Assembly (NCBI GenBank): GCA_951230915.1
Contig: OX579640.1
Coordinates: 23,270,981 to 23,334,980, forward strand
Reading direction: 5' to 3'
DNA from: Antitrichia curtipendula
Lineage: Eukaryota; Streptophyta; Bryopsida; Hypnales; Leucodontaceae
Length of the DNA: 64,000 nt
Shown: in pieces, positions 47,787 through 58,300 of the stretch
Position numbering within the stretch: the stretch's first letter is position 1
Layout of the letters: each line of letters starts with the position of its first letter
The notes under the pieces: generated by a model
Seen by the model: only the letters and a program-made list of their open reading frames with translations
Database searches by the model: none
What the model was told of the DNA's origin: nothing
Made by a program: the position numbers and the translations under genes

Positions 47787-48077
47787 AGGTAGGAGGCTCT
47801 AAAAGCATCCAAGCTTTAAAAGTGTTTTCTAATACAAAGGTACATATTGCTTTCTCCAATGTACCAATTGCATTCTTTAATGTTCCAAGGGTAAACATAT
47901 TAGGGAAGGGATGCTTTTAGAATCTCATGCCATTCCTACTTTAAAATTCATAACTAATTTATCAAAGGTCAAAACAATATGAAACAGCTTGGGTTAGATG
48001 CCAATTCCATTTTTGTCTCTTAAGAAAAGTATTTTGAAAATTAATTGGCAAAGGGGTGCTCTAAAGACCTCCTACCT
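47787..48077. mobile_element. MITE, AGGTAG/GCTCTAAAAGC family, copy 3
   Basis: Ends AGGTAGGAGGCTCTAAAAGC and the complement of GCTCTAAAGACCTCCTACCT, next to TA on both sides (47785-47786 and 48078-48079). The interior is shared with the 23.9 kb copy, including AATATGAAACAGCTTGGGTT and GATGCCAATTCCATTTTT. 291 bp, non-coding. Confidence 0.8.
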
Positions 48078-49291
48078 TAGATGCTTTGTTCATCACTTAG
48101 GAATTTTCATTTATCTAATTTATCTACTTTTATTTATCACTGATTTCTTTTTATTGAACATTGATTTTTTTTTTCCACACACTTATTTATTTTTGTTCAC
48201 TACTTCTATGCTTCACCAATTATATATTTTCATTTCGCAATTATCTATTTTCATTCAATACTTATCTATTCTCATTCATCTTTAGAGCAATATCTTATTG
48301 TCTATTATTGATATACTTCATCCAATTTGAGGTGAATGTTGAATATTCATGACATTCTTGAAATGAATTGGAAGATTTATTTTTTGAAGGAAATCATGTT
48401 TTGACCTATGTGGGGTTACTAAAATGATGGAGAGAAGAGTGAAGAAGATGATGGTAGAAGAATTAAATGACCGAGATAGAATAAATTAAAAGAAGATATA
48501 GAAGTGTTACAAAAGTAGCTTTATGGACTCGAGAAAGTGTTAATGGACAATAATAATTCTTTCAAAGGATGAATTCATTTGTACTTTATTCAAGAATGTT
48601 AAATTTTCTTAAATGTTTTGGAGTATTAATGCACTTGTCCCTCCTTTTTTAGTATAAAATTTGTTAGAGCAAAAAACAAGTAAGATCATGGACAAATGTT
48701 CTTACTAGCTTTTCCAAGCATGTGTAGCATGACACTTGTTTTGTCTTAACTAGAGCATTGTGGCACCTTGTCTGTTCAAGACTCTTCATTCCTTTCACCT
48801 AATCTTGAGGCTTGTCACCCTCAAGGTCCTCTTTGCTCATCAAGATTCCGTCAAATGCTCTTTGCCAATGTCATAAAGATAATTGTTCAATCCAAATATA
48901 GTCCTTGTCTTTCTATTGGATATGCAGATGACCACAAAGTGTATTGTTTGGGTTGGGAGCCAACCATGCCTTGTTAGAGGGGCCTATTCAAGTAGTGATT
49001 ATTTAATTTTAAAACTTTCATACATTCCCACATGATTTCTACAATGAAATACCTTATATGTATATAATATTTTTAAATTCAATAATCATCCAAAATTAGG
49101 ATATTTTAATAAACTAAAATTTCATAGTTTATTTACAAGAAATTGCAAAAATGCATTCTAAGAAAATCTAAAATTCTTTTTGAACTACTAAAATATTCTC
49201 CAAACCAAATAAAAGATACATGTGGACTATTTTGGTTGGAGTGAACTTGGCTACCTTCATTGAACTCATAGAACAACTATTAACACAACTT

Positions 49292-49371
49292 GCAAAACAA
49301 CTTTTACACAACTCAAAGAACAAATAAGGTAGCAAAACAACTTTTACACAACTCAAAAAACAAATAAGTTA
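49292..49371. repeat. 40-bp tandem pair
   Basis: GCAAAACAACTTTTACACAA starts at 49292 and 49332, and similarity continues to an ACAAATAAG box with one or two mismatches. A recent local duplication without visible function. Confidence 0.75.
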
Positions 49372-49911
49372 GCAACACGTAATTGTGATCCCTTTCTAAA
49401 ACTGACCTTTGTAAATTCTAGCCTAAAATGTACTCCCACTATTCATGAGAGTTTAAGGTTGATTTTTAAAACACCTATTTTTAATGTTTTGAAAATTTAT
49501 AATTTATTCATACAATATTCAAAAAAATGCATTCTAAAAAATCTAGAATCTCCTTCAGATTCCCACCAAGACTTGCAAAAACTTTCAACATAACAATGGG
49601 AATCATGTTGAATTGTGCTTATTCGGTCAGTTTTAGGTGTAGTTATCCTACCATGACTACCCTAAAAATAGGAACCACACTCAAAACTCTTATTTTGAGC
49701 GATACTAGGTGCTAGAGTGGGATTCTGGGGATTGTGCAAGCCTAGATCGTCTCCGTCTTTCTCTCCATTCTCGCTCCCGAGCTTGCGCATTGCTCGTCTT
49801 TGAGAGATTTGCTGCTTACACTCCAAGCGATTGCGTCTTTGTTGCGTTCTGACTTACAATTCCTCACTTGCAGAGGTCACTCAATCCTTGAACGCTCACA
49901 TTCTCTGCGCC

Positions 49912-51209
49912 ATGGGGATCTTTCTGGATGAGCCCAAGTTCCCTGTCATCGAGCGCAACCCCACGGCCTCGTCTACCATCTCCAATTTCAGCTTCAGCGA
50001 TTACGTCCGCATCACGGCCATCACGGGCGCGTCGCTCCCCGTCGGATTCCTTGCTGGTCAGTTCGTGGGGTCCAATTTCCTTAACCCCCAACGCGATCCG
50101 TAATTCGATTGAATTTGGTTTGAATCTGACCGCAATAGAGCTGTTATCTTTCTGTGGTTAGGTAGAGGATACTCTTTGCGCATTTTCACCAATATGTAAG
50201 CTTGTGCATTACTCTAGAGAGCTTACTGGAGAGGTCGCTTGGGGTCTACGAGAGCCATTATTTCTTACTCAAAGTGTGATGATTTCTTATGCAATCTTTC
50301 AAAATGTGACGTGATGGCGTGATGCGGATGGCTACCATCACGGCCATCATTGTCGGGTCGCTCCCCGTCGGCTTCCTCGCTGATCAGTTAGTGCGGTCCA
50401 ATTTTTCCATATCCCCCGACGTAAACCCTAATTCGTTTGCATTTTTCGACCGAATCTGACCGCATCCGAACTGTTGCTTTCTGTAGTTAGGTGGAGGAGA
50501 GTCTTTGCGCATTTTAACCAATATGTAGGAGTGTGCTTTCATTGGGAGAGTACTCTGTTGAGCTCTCTCAAGAGTCCAAACCCGTATCCGAACCCTAATC
50601 CCATTCCATTTCGTTTGAATCCGACCGCAACAAACTGTTTCTGTAGTATATCTGTAGTATGGTGAGAATGGCCTTTGCGTCAGTTCAAGCATTTTATTTA
50701 ATATGTAGGAGCGTGCTTTCATTGGGAGATTACTGGAGAGGTCTCTTTGGGTCTACAAGAGCCAAACTCTCTTGAGAGCAAATTTTTCTTACTCAAGTGT
50801 GATGTTTCCTTATGCAATCATTCAAAATGTGAGGTTGTATACCACTATTGAAGGGGGAGTAGACAATCTCTGATTTGTATTCAAAGATGAGATGCCACAG
50901 ACATCAGCCAAGTCATCCTTACACCCAACTGCGTAATTGAAGCTCAATCGACTGTATTGAAAGGGATGAGTTTATGCTGGTTGCATGGGAGGCGGCATCA
51001 GGTTTTAGTATCCTGTACATTGTTTAATTAAGCTTTTGCGGTGATGGCATTGCGCTGCAGGTGGCAGTGTGAACATCCGGGGACCGTCTATGTACACGGC
51101 TGGAATTATCGGTTTGATGGGCGGGTTCATGTACGCATACCAGTGCTCTGCTGGAAGGCTAATGGGAATGTTCCCGAACGAAGACGAAGTTGCCCGCCAC
51201 AAACGCTAG
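49912..51209 (+). CDS. Mitochondrial complex I 20.9 kDa-type subunit
   Basis: Exons 49912-50056 and 51061-51209, joined at CTG|GTCAGT and CTGCAG|GT, give 294 nt and 97 residues with exact frame closure. The N-terminus has KFPVIERNP. Residues 31-50 (SLPVGFLAG at 41-49) and 59-76 (GLMGGFMYAYQ at 66-76) form two short membrane helices around an IRGPSM motif (54-59). The C-terminus has SAGRLMGMFPN. This matches the plant NADH-ubiquinone oxidoreductase 20.9 kDa subunit (Arabidopsis At4g16450, about 106 residues), a small accessory protein of the complex I membrane arm. Reading through the donor gives only a 63-codon frame ending at 50103, lacking the second half. The intron is unusual: it holds a broken copy of part of exon 1 and several repeats. 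Confidence 0.88.
50160..50312 (+). repeat. Intron-associated repeat, copy c (partial)
   Basis: Lies in the complex I intron, with boxes GAGGATACTCTTTGCGCATT, TTACTGGAGAGGTCGCTTGG, 'gtctacgagagcc', TTTCTTACTCAAAGTGTGAT and TTATGCAATCTTTCAAAATG. It stops before the PACT-like 'accactattgaa' section. Confidence 0.6.
50328..50410 (+). pseudogene. Broken duplicate of exon 1 of the complex I gene
   Basis: Reads ITAIIVGSLPVGFLADQLV against ITAITGASLPVGFLAGQFV of the true exon (including its read-through past the donor), with the downstream sequence duplicated too. The donor GTCAGT has become ATCAGT, so it cannot splice as the original does. It has no start-exon N-terminus. Best seen as a pseudo-exon left by a tandem duplication. 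Confidence 0.75.
50655..50990 (+). repeat. Intron-associated repeat, copy d
   Basis: Near full-length copy in the complex I intron. Boxes: CCTTTGCGTCAGTT, ATTACTGGAGAGGTCTCTTT, 'gggtctacaagagcc', TTATGCAATCATTCAAAATG, GAGGTTGTATACCACTATTG, TTCAAAGATGAGATGCCACA and CAGCCAAGTCATCCTTAC. Same orientation relative to the host gene as copy b. Confidence 0.65.
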
Positions 51210-51271
51210 GTGCAGCTCTACACGATGCTCACCATCTTCTCATTTGCTGTGGTGATCTTGGATGACCCCAG

Positions 51272-51600
51272 GTTAGAGGATACTATTTGCGTCACTTTAA
51301 CCATTTTAAGATAAGTGGTAGTGTGATTTTTAGGGGATCGGTATGGAGCTGTGGAGATATTTTTGTTTACAAGAGCCAAATTTGTTAAGATCAAATTTTT
51401 ATCACTGTGCATGATTTTCTTAAGCAAGGCTGTAGACCGCCATAAGTGACTATTAACAACTCCATTTTCCATTCAACTATCAGTGGCCATAGACAATTCG
51501 GTAAATCATGCTTATACTAATTGCTAATAAGTTAAAACCAAGTGATGAGTTGTTGGTAATAGGGTCTGTATAGGAGACGGGATCAGGTCGCTAACATTTT
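51272..51600 (+). repeat. Intron-associated repeat, copy e (just after the complex I stop)
   Basis: Begins at GGTTAGAGGATACTATTTGC, about 60 bp after the stop codon, where CCAG|GTTAG could act as a donor, so this may be a 3' UTR intron. It continues with GAGCTGTGGAGATATTTTTG, TTTTTATCACTGTGCATGAT, AACAACTCCATTTTCCATTC and AGGAGACGGGATCAGGTC. Confidence 0.65.
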
Positions 51601-52024
51601 GTGTCGTCTAACTCTTTACATTCGCATTCCACCTGTTGTAGTGGCATAGCAGTAGGCTAGATCATCGTCTTCGTCTCTTTGTTTTGATGGTCTGTGTAGA
51701 CCACCCACTTTCCCTCTGATTCGGGATGACCGTGCCTGCTTTGTTCTGCTTACAATTGCAGACAATTGTGGGAAGTAAGCTGCTGTTGTCGTTTCAGTTG
51801 ATTATTGATTCTTTGAATTAAAAGAATTTGATTTCATCAAGCTGCACGACGTCATTGAGCACGACTTCATTGAGAAGATGATTGAGAATATGTTTGGATG
51901 TCAAGAATAAATTAATAATAAATTGTGCAAACACAAACATGATAGATGAAATTGTGACACAATTTGCATTTAATATAATTTAATATAAGAGGTGAGGCTT
52001 CATTGTTTTTGCATAAATTATTGT

Positions 52025-52200
52025 AATTTCTAAGAGTATGTTTTGGAGGAGTTGTAGAGAGACCACTATAGGTGGAAGTATGAAACCCCATCTCCATTCA
52101 AAGATCAATAACTCTACACATTTAACTAAGTCATCCTATGCCACTTGGTACTAAGTCCAACCAAGTGTATGAATAGATGAGTTGTTAGAATAGGAGGTTG
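52025..52200 (+). repeat. Intron-associated repeat, copy f (3' part)
   Basis: Contains CCATCTCCATTCAAAGATCA, TAACTAAGTCATCCTATGCC and CCAACCAAGTGTATGAATAG followed by ATGAGTTGTTAG. The 5' half of the repeat is missing or diverged. Confidence 0.6.
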
Positions 52201-52628
52201 AATTATTAACTTGCAAAATGTGTGTTGCTCAACAAATTATCTTATTCTACTCTTGTCAAGTTTTTGGAGTGATTAAGTACACATTCTTGTTGAAACATGT
52301 CATTGGTACTTGTGAAGGTGATGAGTTGTTAGTTGCAATCTAGATAATGGTTGTAAAGAGGCTTGTTTGGTCAAGTTCTAGAGCAACAAGACCATTCTCA
52401 TAGGCCAACTTTTTCCTATTTCCAATCATTTTTTATCATAATTAGCAACAATAAGAAATATAATGGATAATATGGTAGCTATTTAGATTTATCAATACTT
52501 AATGTTTGAATCAGTTGGATGCAAACATCTTATGTACTTCATGAAAATGTTTATGTCAATTGACTATTTACAGAGAGATTGTGCACAAATTTAGCCAAAT
52601 AAAGTATATTAATCCACATATAGAAAAA

Positions 52629-52727
52629 TTGCTTGTAAATCAAGATATTTGTGCATAGTTCCTTTCATTGGGTTTTCTTTGGTACCAATGAAGAAGATTG
52701 TGCATAAATATCTTGATTTATAAGCAA
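52629..52727. ncRNA. 99-nt near-perfect hairpin, pre-miRNA-like or tiny foldback
   Basis: The left arm TTGCTTGTAAATCAAGATAT followed by TTGTGCATA pairs with the right arm TGTGCATAAATATC followed by TTGATTTATAAGCAA, with two or three mismatches. Pairing resumes inward (TTCATTGG with CCAATGAA), leaving a terminal loop of about 12 nt. The length and arm pairing are in the range of plant pre-miRNAs. A small foldback transposon remnant is an equal alternative. Confidence 0.45.
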
Positions 52728-53383
52728 GGAGGTGTTAGACATTCCCTATTAATAACAAGGTGCAATATGTCATCATGGGTGGTCTCTAGATAGTGAAGAC
52801 TAACAAAGCATGCATAAAATTCACAATGACATTGTCCTAAAAGTATCCAAGTAAGCAATTAAGTAGGGTTCCTACGTTTAAGTGCTTTAATTTTTTGTTG
52901 GATCTTGTTAAAAATTGATGAAGGATTCCAACTTGTCTTAACAAGATTTTGTGACAATTAAAATATTTTGTGACAATTGAATTGGTTGAAAATAATTGCA
53001 AAATTTTCATTGGTATATTCACGTAGTGTAAAACCCTCTAAAATAACAAAGGTATCTATCTCTTATATTGTCAATTGATACCTTTCTATTTTCTTTACAT
53101 GTCTTTTCCTTTACATGTCTTTTGTACATGAAGTAAAGCTTTGAAGTGATTATCTTTGCTTTTAGCTTCAAAGAAGTTCATCTTTAGTTTAAAAGCTATG
53201 TTTGAAGTCCAAAAGTTTATTACTTTGTTGAACTTCTATTTAAAAATCAAAACCATCTTCCCTCCATTTAATTGGTCAAATCAATCTATTGATAACATAT
53301 CTAATTAACACATACCTTCCAACAAATGCCTATCTATAATGTTTATTTAATTTATTCTATCGCATATGGGACAAGGTAAATAA

Positions 53384-54312
53384 CCTCTAAAGTCTTGAGG
53401 CCTTTTTCCCTTCAAAAACCGCTCAAAACTGCCATTTCTATAGCAAAGAGTAAAAAAAATTTAATGTTTTCTTTTGCATATCTAACCGTAGGATCTTGTA
53501 CTAGACTAGTGTAAAGATGTGTGGAAGAAATTTCACAAACTTTGACTATGTAGATTACAAGATATATGCATTTAAAGTGAAGGAAACAAGTTTTTTTGTA
53601 CCTTGTTCAACTACATTTTTTGGCTTGAACCTTCATGACTTATAATTTTTTCTCTACTGATTTTGAAGTTCTAATTTTATATGATAAAGAATTGAGTTGA
53701 GAGTCTAAAAAAAAAAGATTAAAAAAACACACATTTAGTTTCACTCATTAAAAAATTGTTTAACAAAAATAGGTTTAAGATTGAAGGAAAATCTAAATAG
53801 TTAATACATCTAATATTGAATTTAAATACACTAATCTCAACAATGAGATTATTCTAGCAAGAGATCTTAAACTTGTGAAACTTTTTTAATTTTAAATTGT
53901 GAAAATTGAAGTCTGAAATGTATCCTACAAATTATTTTTTCAAATAGATGCTCTGATTGCCCCCAAAACAAGATTGTCTATAACTTTAATATAACAAATT
54001 CAAATGAAATAAATAAAATCTTTCCATATACATAAAAATATCATCTATAAAAAATAAATTAAAGTTTTTTCTTACTTTTAAGGTTTTTTGGAGTTTTTGT
54101 TTGCCCGCCAAACTAAAAAAGGGACTTTTTGTGCCATAACTTTTGCTCCTAGACTCCAATTGAAACAAAAATTATGTTCTTGGAAAGATAATGTGTTTTC
54201 CTATCTTCAAAAAAAAATTCAAAAAATCATGACCAATAATGAGACCATAGAAGCTTGCCCAAAATCCATTATGTGCCTCTAGGGACAATGGGACTTTAGG
54301 GGTTAAATAAGC
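53384..54312. mobile_element. TTAA/CCCC family element, second subfamily, full length
   Basis: Left end CTCTAAAGTCTTGAGG after a degenerate ATAA, right end GGACTTTAGGGG before TTAA (54313-54316). 929 bp, non-coding. It shares with the 28.5 and 32.2 kb copies the ordered boxes AACTGCCATTT, 'ctaaccgtaggatcttgta', 'tgtagattacaagatat' and the distal 'tttgcccgcc' box. Lone copy outside the 21-33 kb cluster. Confidence 0.7.
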
Positions 54313-54792
54313 CTAAATGTTAGCCAATCTCCCTTGCAATGCTGCTAGTAAATCCTTGATAATTTTGTATTGCTTTTGTATCACAAGATTACAAATTGAA
54401 CGCCACTTGAAATCAGCATATTATCATTCATTCTATTTTAGAGATGTTAAAGTCTTTATTGACACTAGGGATGAATACAAAACATTCTTAAAATCTAAAT
54501 GTACAATTTTTTTGAATTTATTAGGAAATGGATACTTATAATTTGAATTTGGCAGCTTGCCATCACTAATGTGATTAATTTAATAATCATTTTTTAAAAT
54601 AATCAAAATTGTTGTAGTATAATGATGTGTATAGTATTAAGAAGAGGATCAAAAAGATTTTTAGAGCTTTATTCAAGAAGTTAGTATATTTATATTCTTC
54701 TTTTTTAATTTGGTATGTACTTTCTTTTTTAATCCTCCATATTTTTTTTTTGCACAACCAATAATGAGCTCAATAGTGTTCATTTTTTAATA

Positions 54793-55360
54793 CACCCTCC
54801 GTCCCAAAATGTTCTTCCTGTTGGCCTTCATTTTTTGTCCCAAAATGATCTTCCTATTGTACTTTGTGAGCTACAAATTGGTCAAATTTAACGTCTGGTT
54901 GTTCTCTAGGACTAACAAAACAATTCCAAGCGATAGTTCCCCCTCCATCTATGCAATCACTAATCAAAAGACAAATAAAATGGTTGAAGGGGTCAATCAA
55001 CACTTTTTGTTTTTATTTTTTGCATCTCTTTGAATATTATCTAATTGAAGGAGATGAAGGTTTTGGGAGGCAAAATATAGGTCCACATATGGTCTTTGAC
55101 TTATACTAACTACCCACAAAATGATGACCTCACACTCAATAATTAAATAACCACTGGTGCTCCTTGAAAATACCCAAAAAATTTCACTTTTCAATAATCC
55201 AAAACTACACTTTAAAAAAGGCTTCAAAACTCAAAGTTTCAAGGGCAATAGGAGTGCATCAAACTCCATATGTAGTGCAAAACAGGCTTTAAAAATGTTA
55301 TTTTTAGTCTTAATCCGGAACATTTTGTCTAACAGGAAGATCATTTTGGGACGGAGGGAG
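54793..55360. mobile_element. Stowaway-like element
   Basis: TA flanks at 54791-54792 and 55361-55362. Left end CACCCTCCGTCCCAAAATG (one mismatch from the canonical CTCCCTCCGT), right end the complement of CATTTTGGGACGGAGGGAG. The subterminal CCCAAAATG.TCTTCCT segment is doubled at the left end. 568 bp, no transposase. Confidence 0.88.
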
Positions 55361-55364
55361 TACT

Positions 55365-58300
55365 ATTTTTGCATATATCTTAGGGATCTACAAATATTTA
55401 AATATTTAAAAAATATAATTATAATCACATTTAGGAAGTCTAAATTAAAACCATGGGATGTTAAATATGATGAAAAGAAATTATTCATGTAACCAAAGAT
55501 GTATAATCTTTATAGATATCTTTGTAAAATTTATATAAAAGCATTCTATTTAGATTACTATTATGAACTTATATTTACTATCTATTTTTATCATTTGTTT
55601 TTTTTAAATTATGTAGGACTAAAGTTTACATTACCTATTACATTTAGCTTAGTTTTTGTAGAATACTTGTATTGGATACTTTCTATTCAATCATACATTA
55701 AAAAACTTGATTGTAGTAATTTTGTTTAGAATAGGCCAATGCAAATAATATTGAAATTTGAAATATAAAAAATAGTACATTTTATGTTTAATCATTTTCT
55801 TAAATGAAGTTCTTTGTAAGACACCAATAAACACTCATTGAAATTGTTTGGATTGATTTGTATTTATTTTTTAAAACAATTATATTAGTTGCAACAAAAA
55901 CAATAATCCTTTATCATTATTATTATTATTATTTTTTAGATTTATTTTTGAAGCATTATCATTTACTAATACAAGACCACTTTCCTATGTATTTTTCCAA
56001 AGATTTCTTTTTGATGATTTTGTGCTACGATTTGTTAAAATGTGTTAAATTTATTAGATTTGAACAATTTTTAATAAAAACTTGTTGATAAGAAAAACAA
56101 ACATTTGAGCATGACCCTTTTTACATTTTCTTGTTAAAACTAGTTAAAATTTGTCTCCTATAATACATTCAAAAAGTTCGGATAGATATTAACACAATCT
56201 AAATTTAAAATGTCAAAATAAAATCTTAGAAAACATAAATAGGAAGAATTTGTATCACTAATTTCAAACCATAGATGTTCATTTTTAGAATAGTAGAAAT
56301 GTCGCTATGACTTTTTTGAAGCACATGAATATATCATACAATTGTATCTAGCAAAATCTACAAATTTGAATCAAGCTATTCAAAACATACATGGAATTTC
56401 ATTTTTATAATTTATCAAGATTACCTTACTTCCTTTGTAGTTTCTCACATCAACTTTTGATGTTTTGTAGAATTTATAACAAAAATCATGCATATCATTT
56501 CAACAAAATCAACCGATTTGAAGATTTTGTGTCGATGGTACTTGTGTCAATACAAAATCTATATGCCATGACCATTGTTTCCTAGAAGTTTGAGCAAAAA
56601 TCAAAATACAGGTAGTAGGTCCTCTTGATTTTGTCTTCTTGATGTATTTGTAAATTTTAAGGTCTTTTATTCTATGAGTTTTAACATTTTTGTTATGTCT
56701 TTGTAGATGTTGAAGATTGATCTCACCCATGCGAGATCAAGTTATAAAGAATCAAAGTCTTTTGATTAGTCTACAAAAAAATTTCAAATTGCCAATATAT
56801 GCATAGTAGATGGCATTGGCATTTGTAGAGTTTGGGTGTTTTAAACCAAAATTCTCTCTCTCTCTTTCTCTGGAACTTTGCTCAATTCTAGGCTCAATCC
56901 AAGTTTTCAGGTCAGAAATTATTGGTCATACCACGCTCAAGTTGACAGCCTTATCACATACTATATGTACACCTCTTTGAAACAATTATCATGTATATGA
57001 TATAATTTATAGCACTACTAATTCCCACTAATGAGTTTACGGTCTCCATTTTAGAACCTACCATCATGGTGATGCTTGGAGAGGTGGCCAGACACGTTTG
57101 GTTTAAACAGTACACACTAGTACTATAATAGCACACGTATGTGCAATTATACATAGTTAAGCTACATAGGATTCTACGTTGGCATGCAAGCTCAGATGAC
57201 AACTGCAATACAAGCTAACAAGGTGGGATACTTGTCCCACTTAACCTCAAGCAAACTCCGAATCTGTGATTTGTGAACTAGTGCTCCATAGCTCCATGTT
57301 TTGCTACACAATAATTTTTTGTTCTCAGGAGCTATTGAAAGTGTTTTGATTCATAGTCCCTGTGGATTTAGTGATCTAACTAGTGCTAAGAGGCTACGCT
57401 CTTCAACAGGAGCCAACAGGTTTTGTGACAAGAGAGATGGAGTTACTTACTTTCTCTTGCAATTTTGTATGCTAGCCTTATGTTCTGAACTTGTTGGCTG
57501 AGGATTTTTCTTGTGCAGATAGGTGACATGGATAACAACTAGAACACTCTGCAAACACCTCGCCTACGCACACTAACACGATGTTGGTTGGTTGGTTGTG
57601 CATGGGCGTAGGTGAGGAGCATTCCCTCCACATTTTGCGCTTGAATGATTCATCGAAGCTACAAACTCTTTTTTACACTTATGGCCAGTTCCTTGTTTTC
57701 ATTAATAGCTTCATGATTAAATCTCCACATTATTTTATTGTTGTAATACTAGTATTTAGAAATTACTAAAATAATCTTGTTATCTTTCAGTTCCTAGACT
57801 GATTTCTTCTAATATATTGATTTTATCGACTTGATTGTCCAAGCAATAACTTACTGGTTTTTCCATTTAGACCACTTGGAGGATTAGATCACATGGACAC
57901 TCATATTGCTAGCACATGGATTGCTCAAAACAGCCTTGTCTATTCATATTTCATATGAAACGATGAATGATTGTGATATTGAAACCTGTAAACTTTCTGT
58001 ACAGTTTAATCCTTGTTATCCCTTGCATGTCCGATGCATATTCTTTATCATGACTCCCCTTTTTCCTAGTAGGACAGGGGAAATGTTACCCAAACTAACA
58101 TATTGTGCATGATCTGTGCATCTTTTTATTAATGATCATAAACCTGATCACTACTAGTAATGTGCTCAGTCACTATCTAAGTTGCACACTCAAATTAAGT
58201 GATCCATGAAATATATGAAATTGCCTGTTATGGGGTGTATTGTACGATCTATCTTTCTCTTATATGGCCAAAAACCGGCTATATTTTGAAGATATCGGTA

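Larger units (their letters stand above)
47220..49735. other. Intergenic stretch between the PHAX-like and complex I genes
   Basis: Holds the MITE at 47787-48077, a T-rich tract with repeated TTTATYTA words near 48.10-48.27 kb, and a 40-bp tandem pair at 49292. Frames are short and of biased composition; no gene is supported. The last part, near 49.74-49.91 kb, is more GC-rich and may be the promoter and leader of the complex I gene. Confidence 0.5.
50090..50745 (+). repeat. Intronic tandem repeats derived from the exon 1 border
   Basis: A module of TTTGAATCTGACCGCA, then CTGTT..TTTCTGT, TTTGCGCATTTT and AATATGTA boxes occurs three times (about 50120-50200, 50440-50530 and 50615-50710), in decaying copies. 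The second copy is preceded by the partial exon copy at 50328-50410. The array accounts for much of the intron's length. Confidence 0.7.

Noticed and set aside
50057..50103. Unspliced read-through end of the complex I exon 1 as the true C-terminus
   Set aside because: It would lack the IRGPSM and GLMGGFMYAYQ part that defines the family, whereas the GTCAGT donor joins in frame to exactly that exon.
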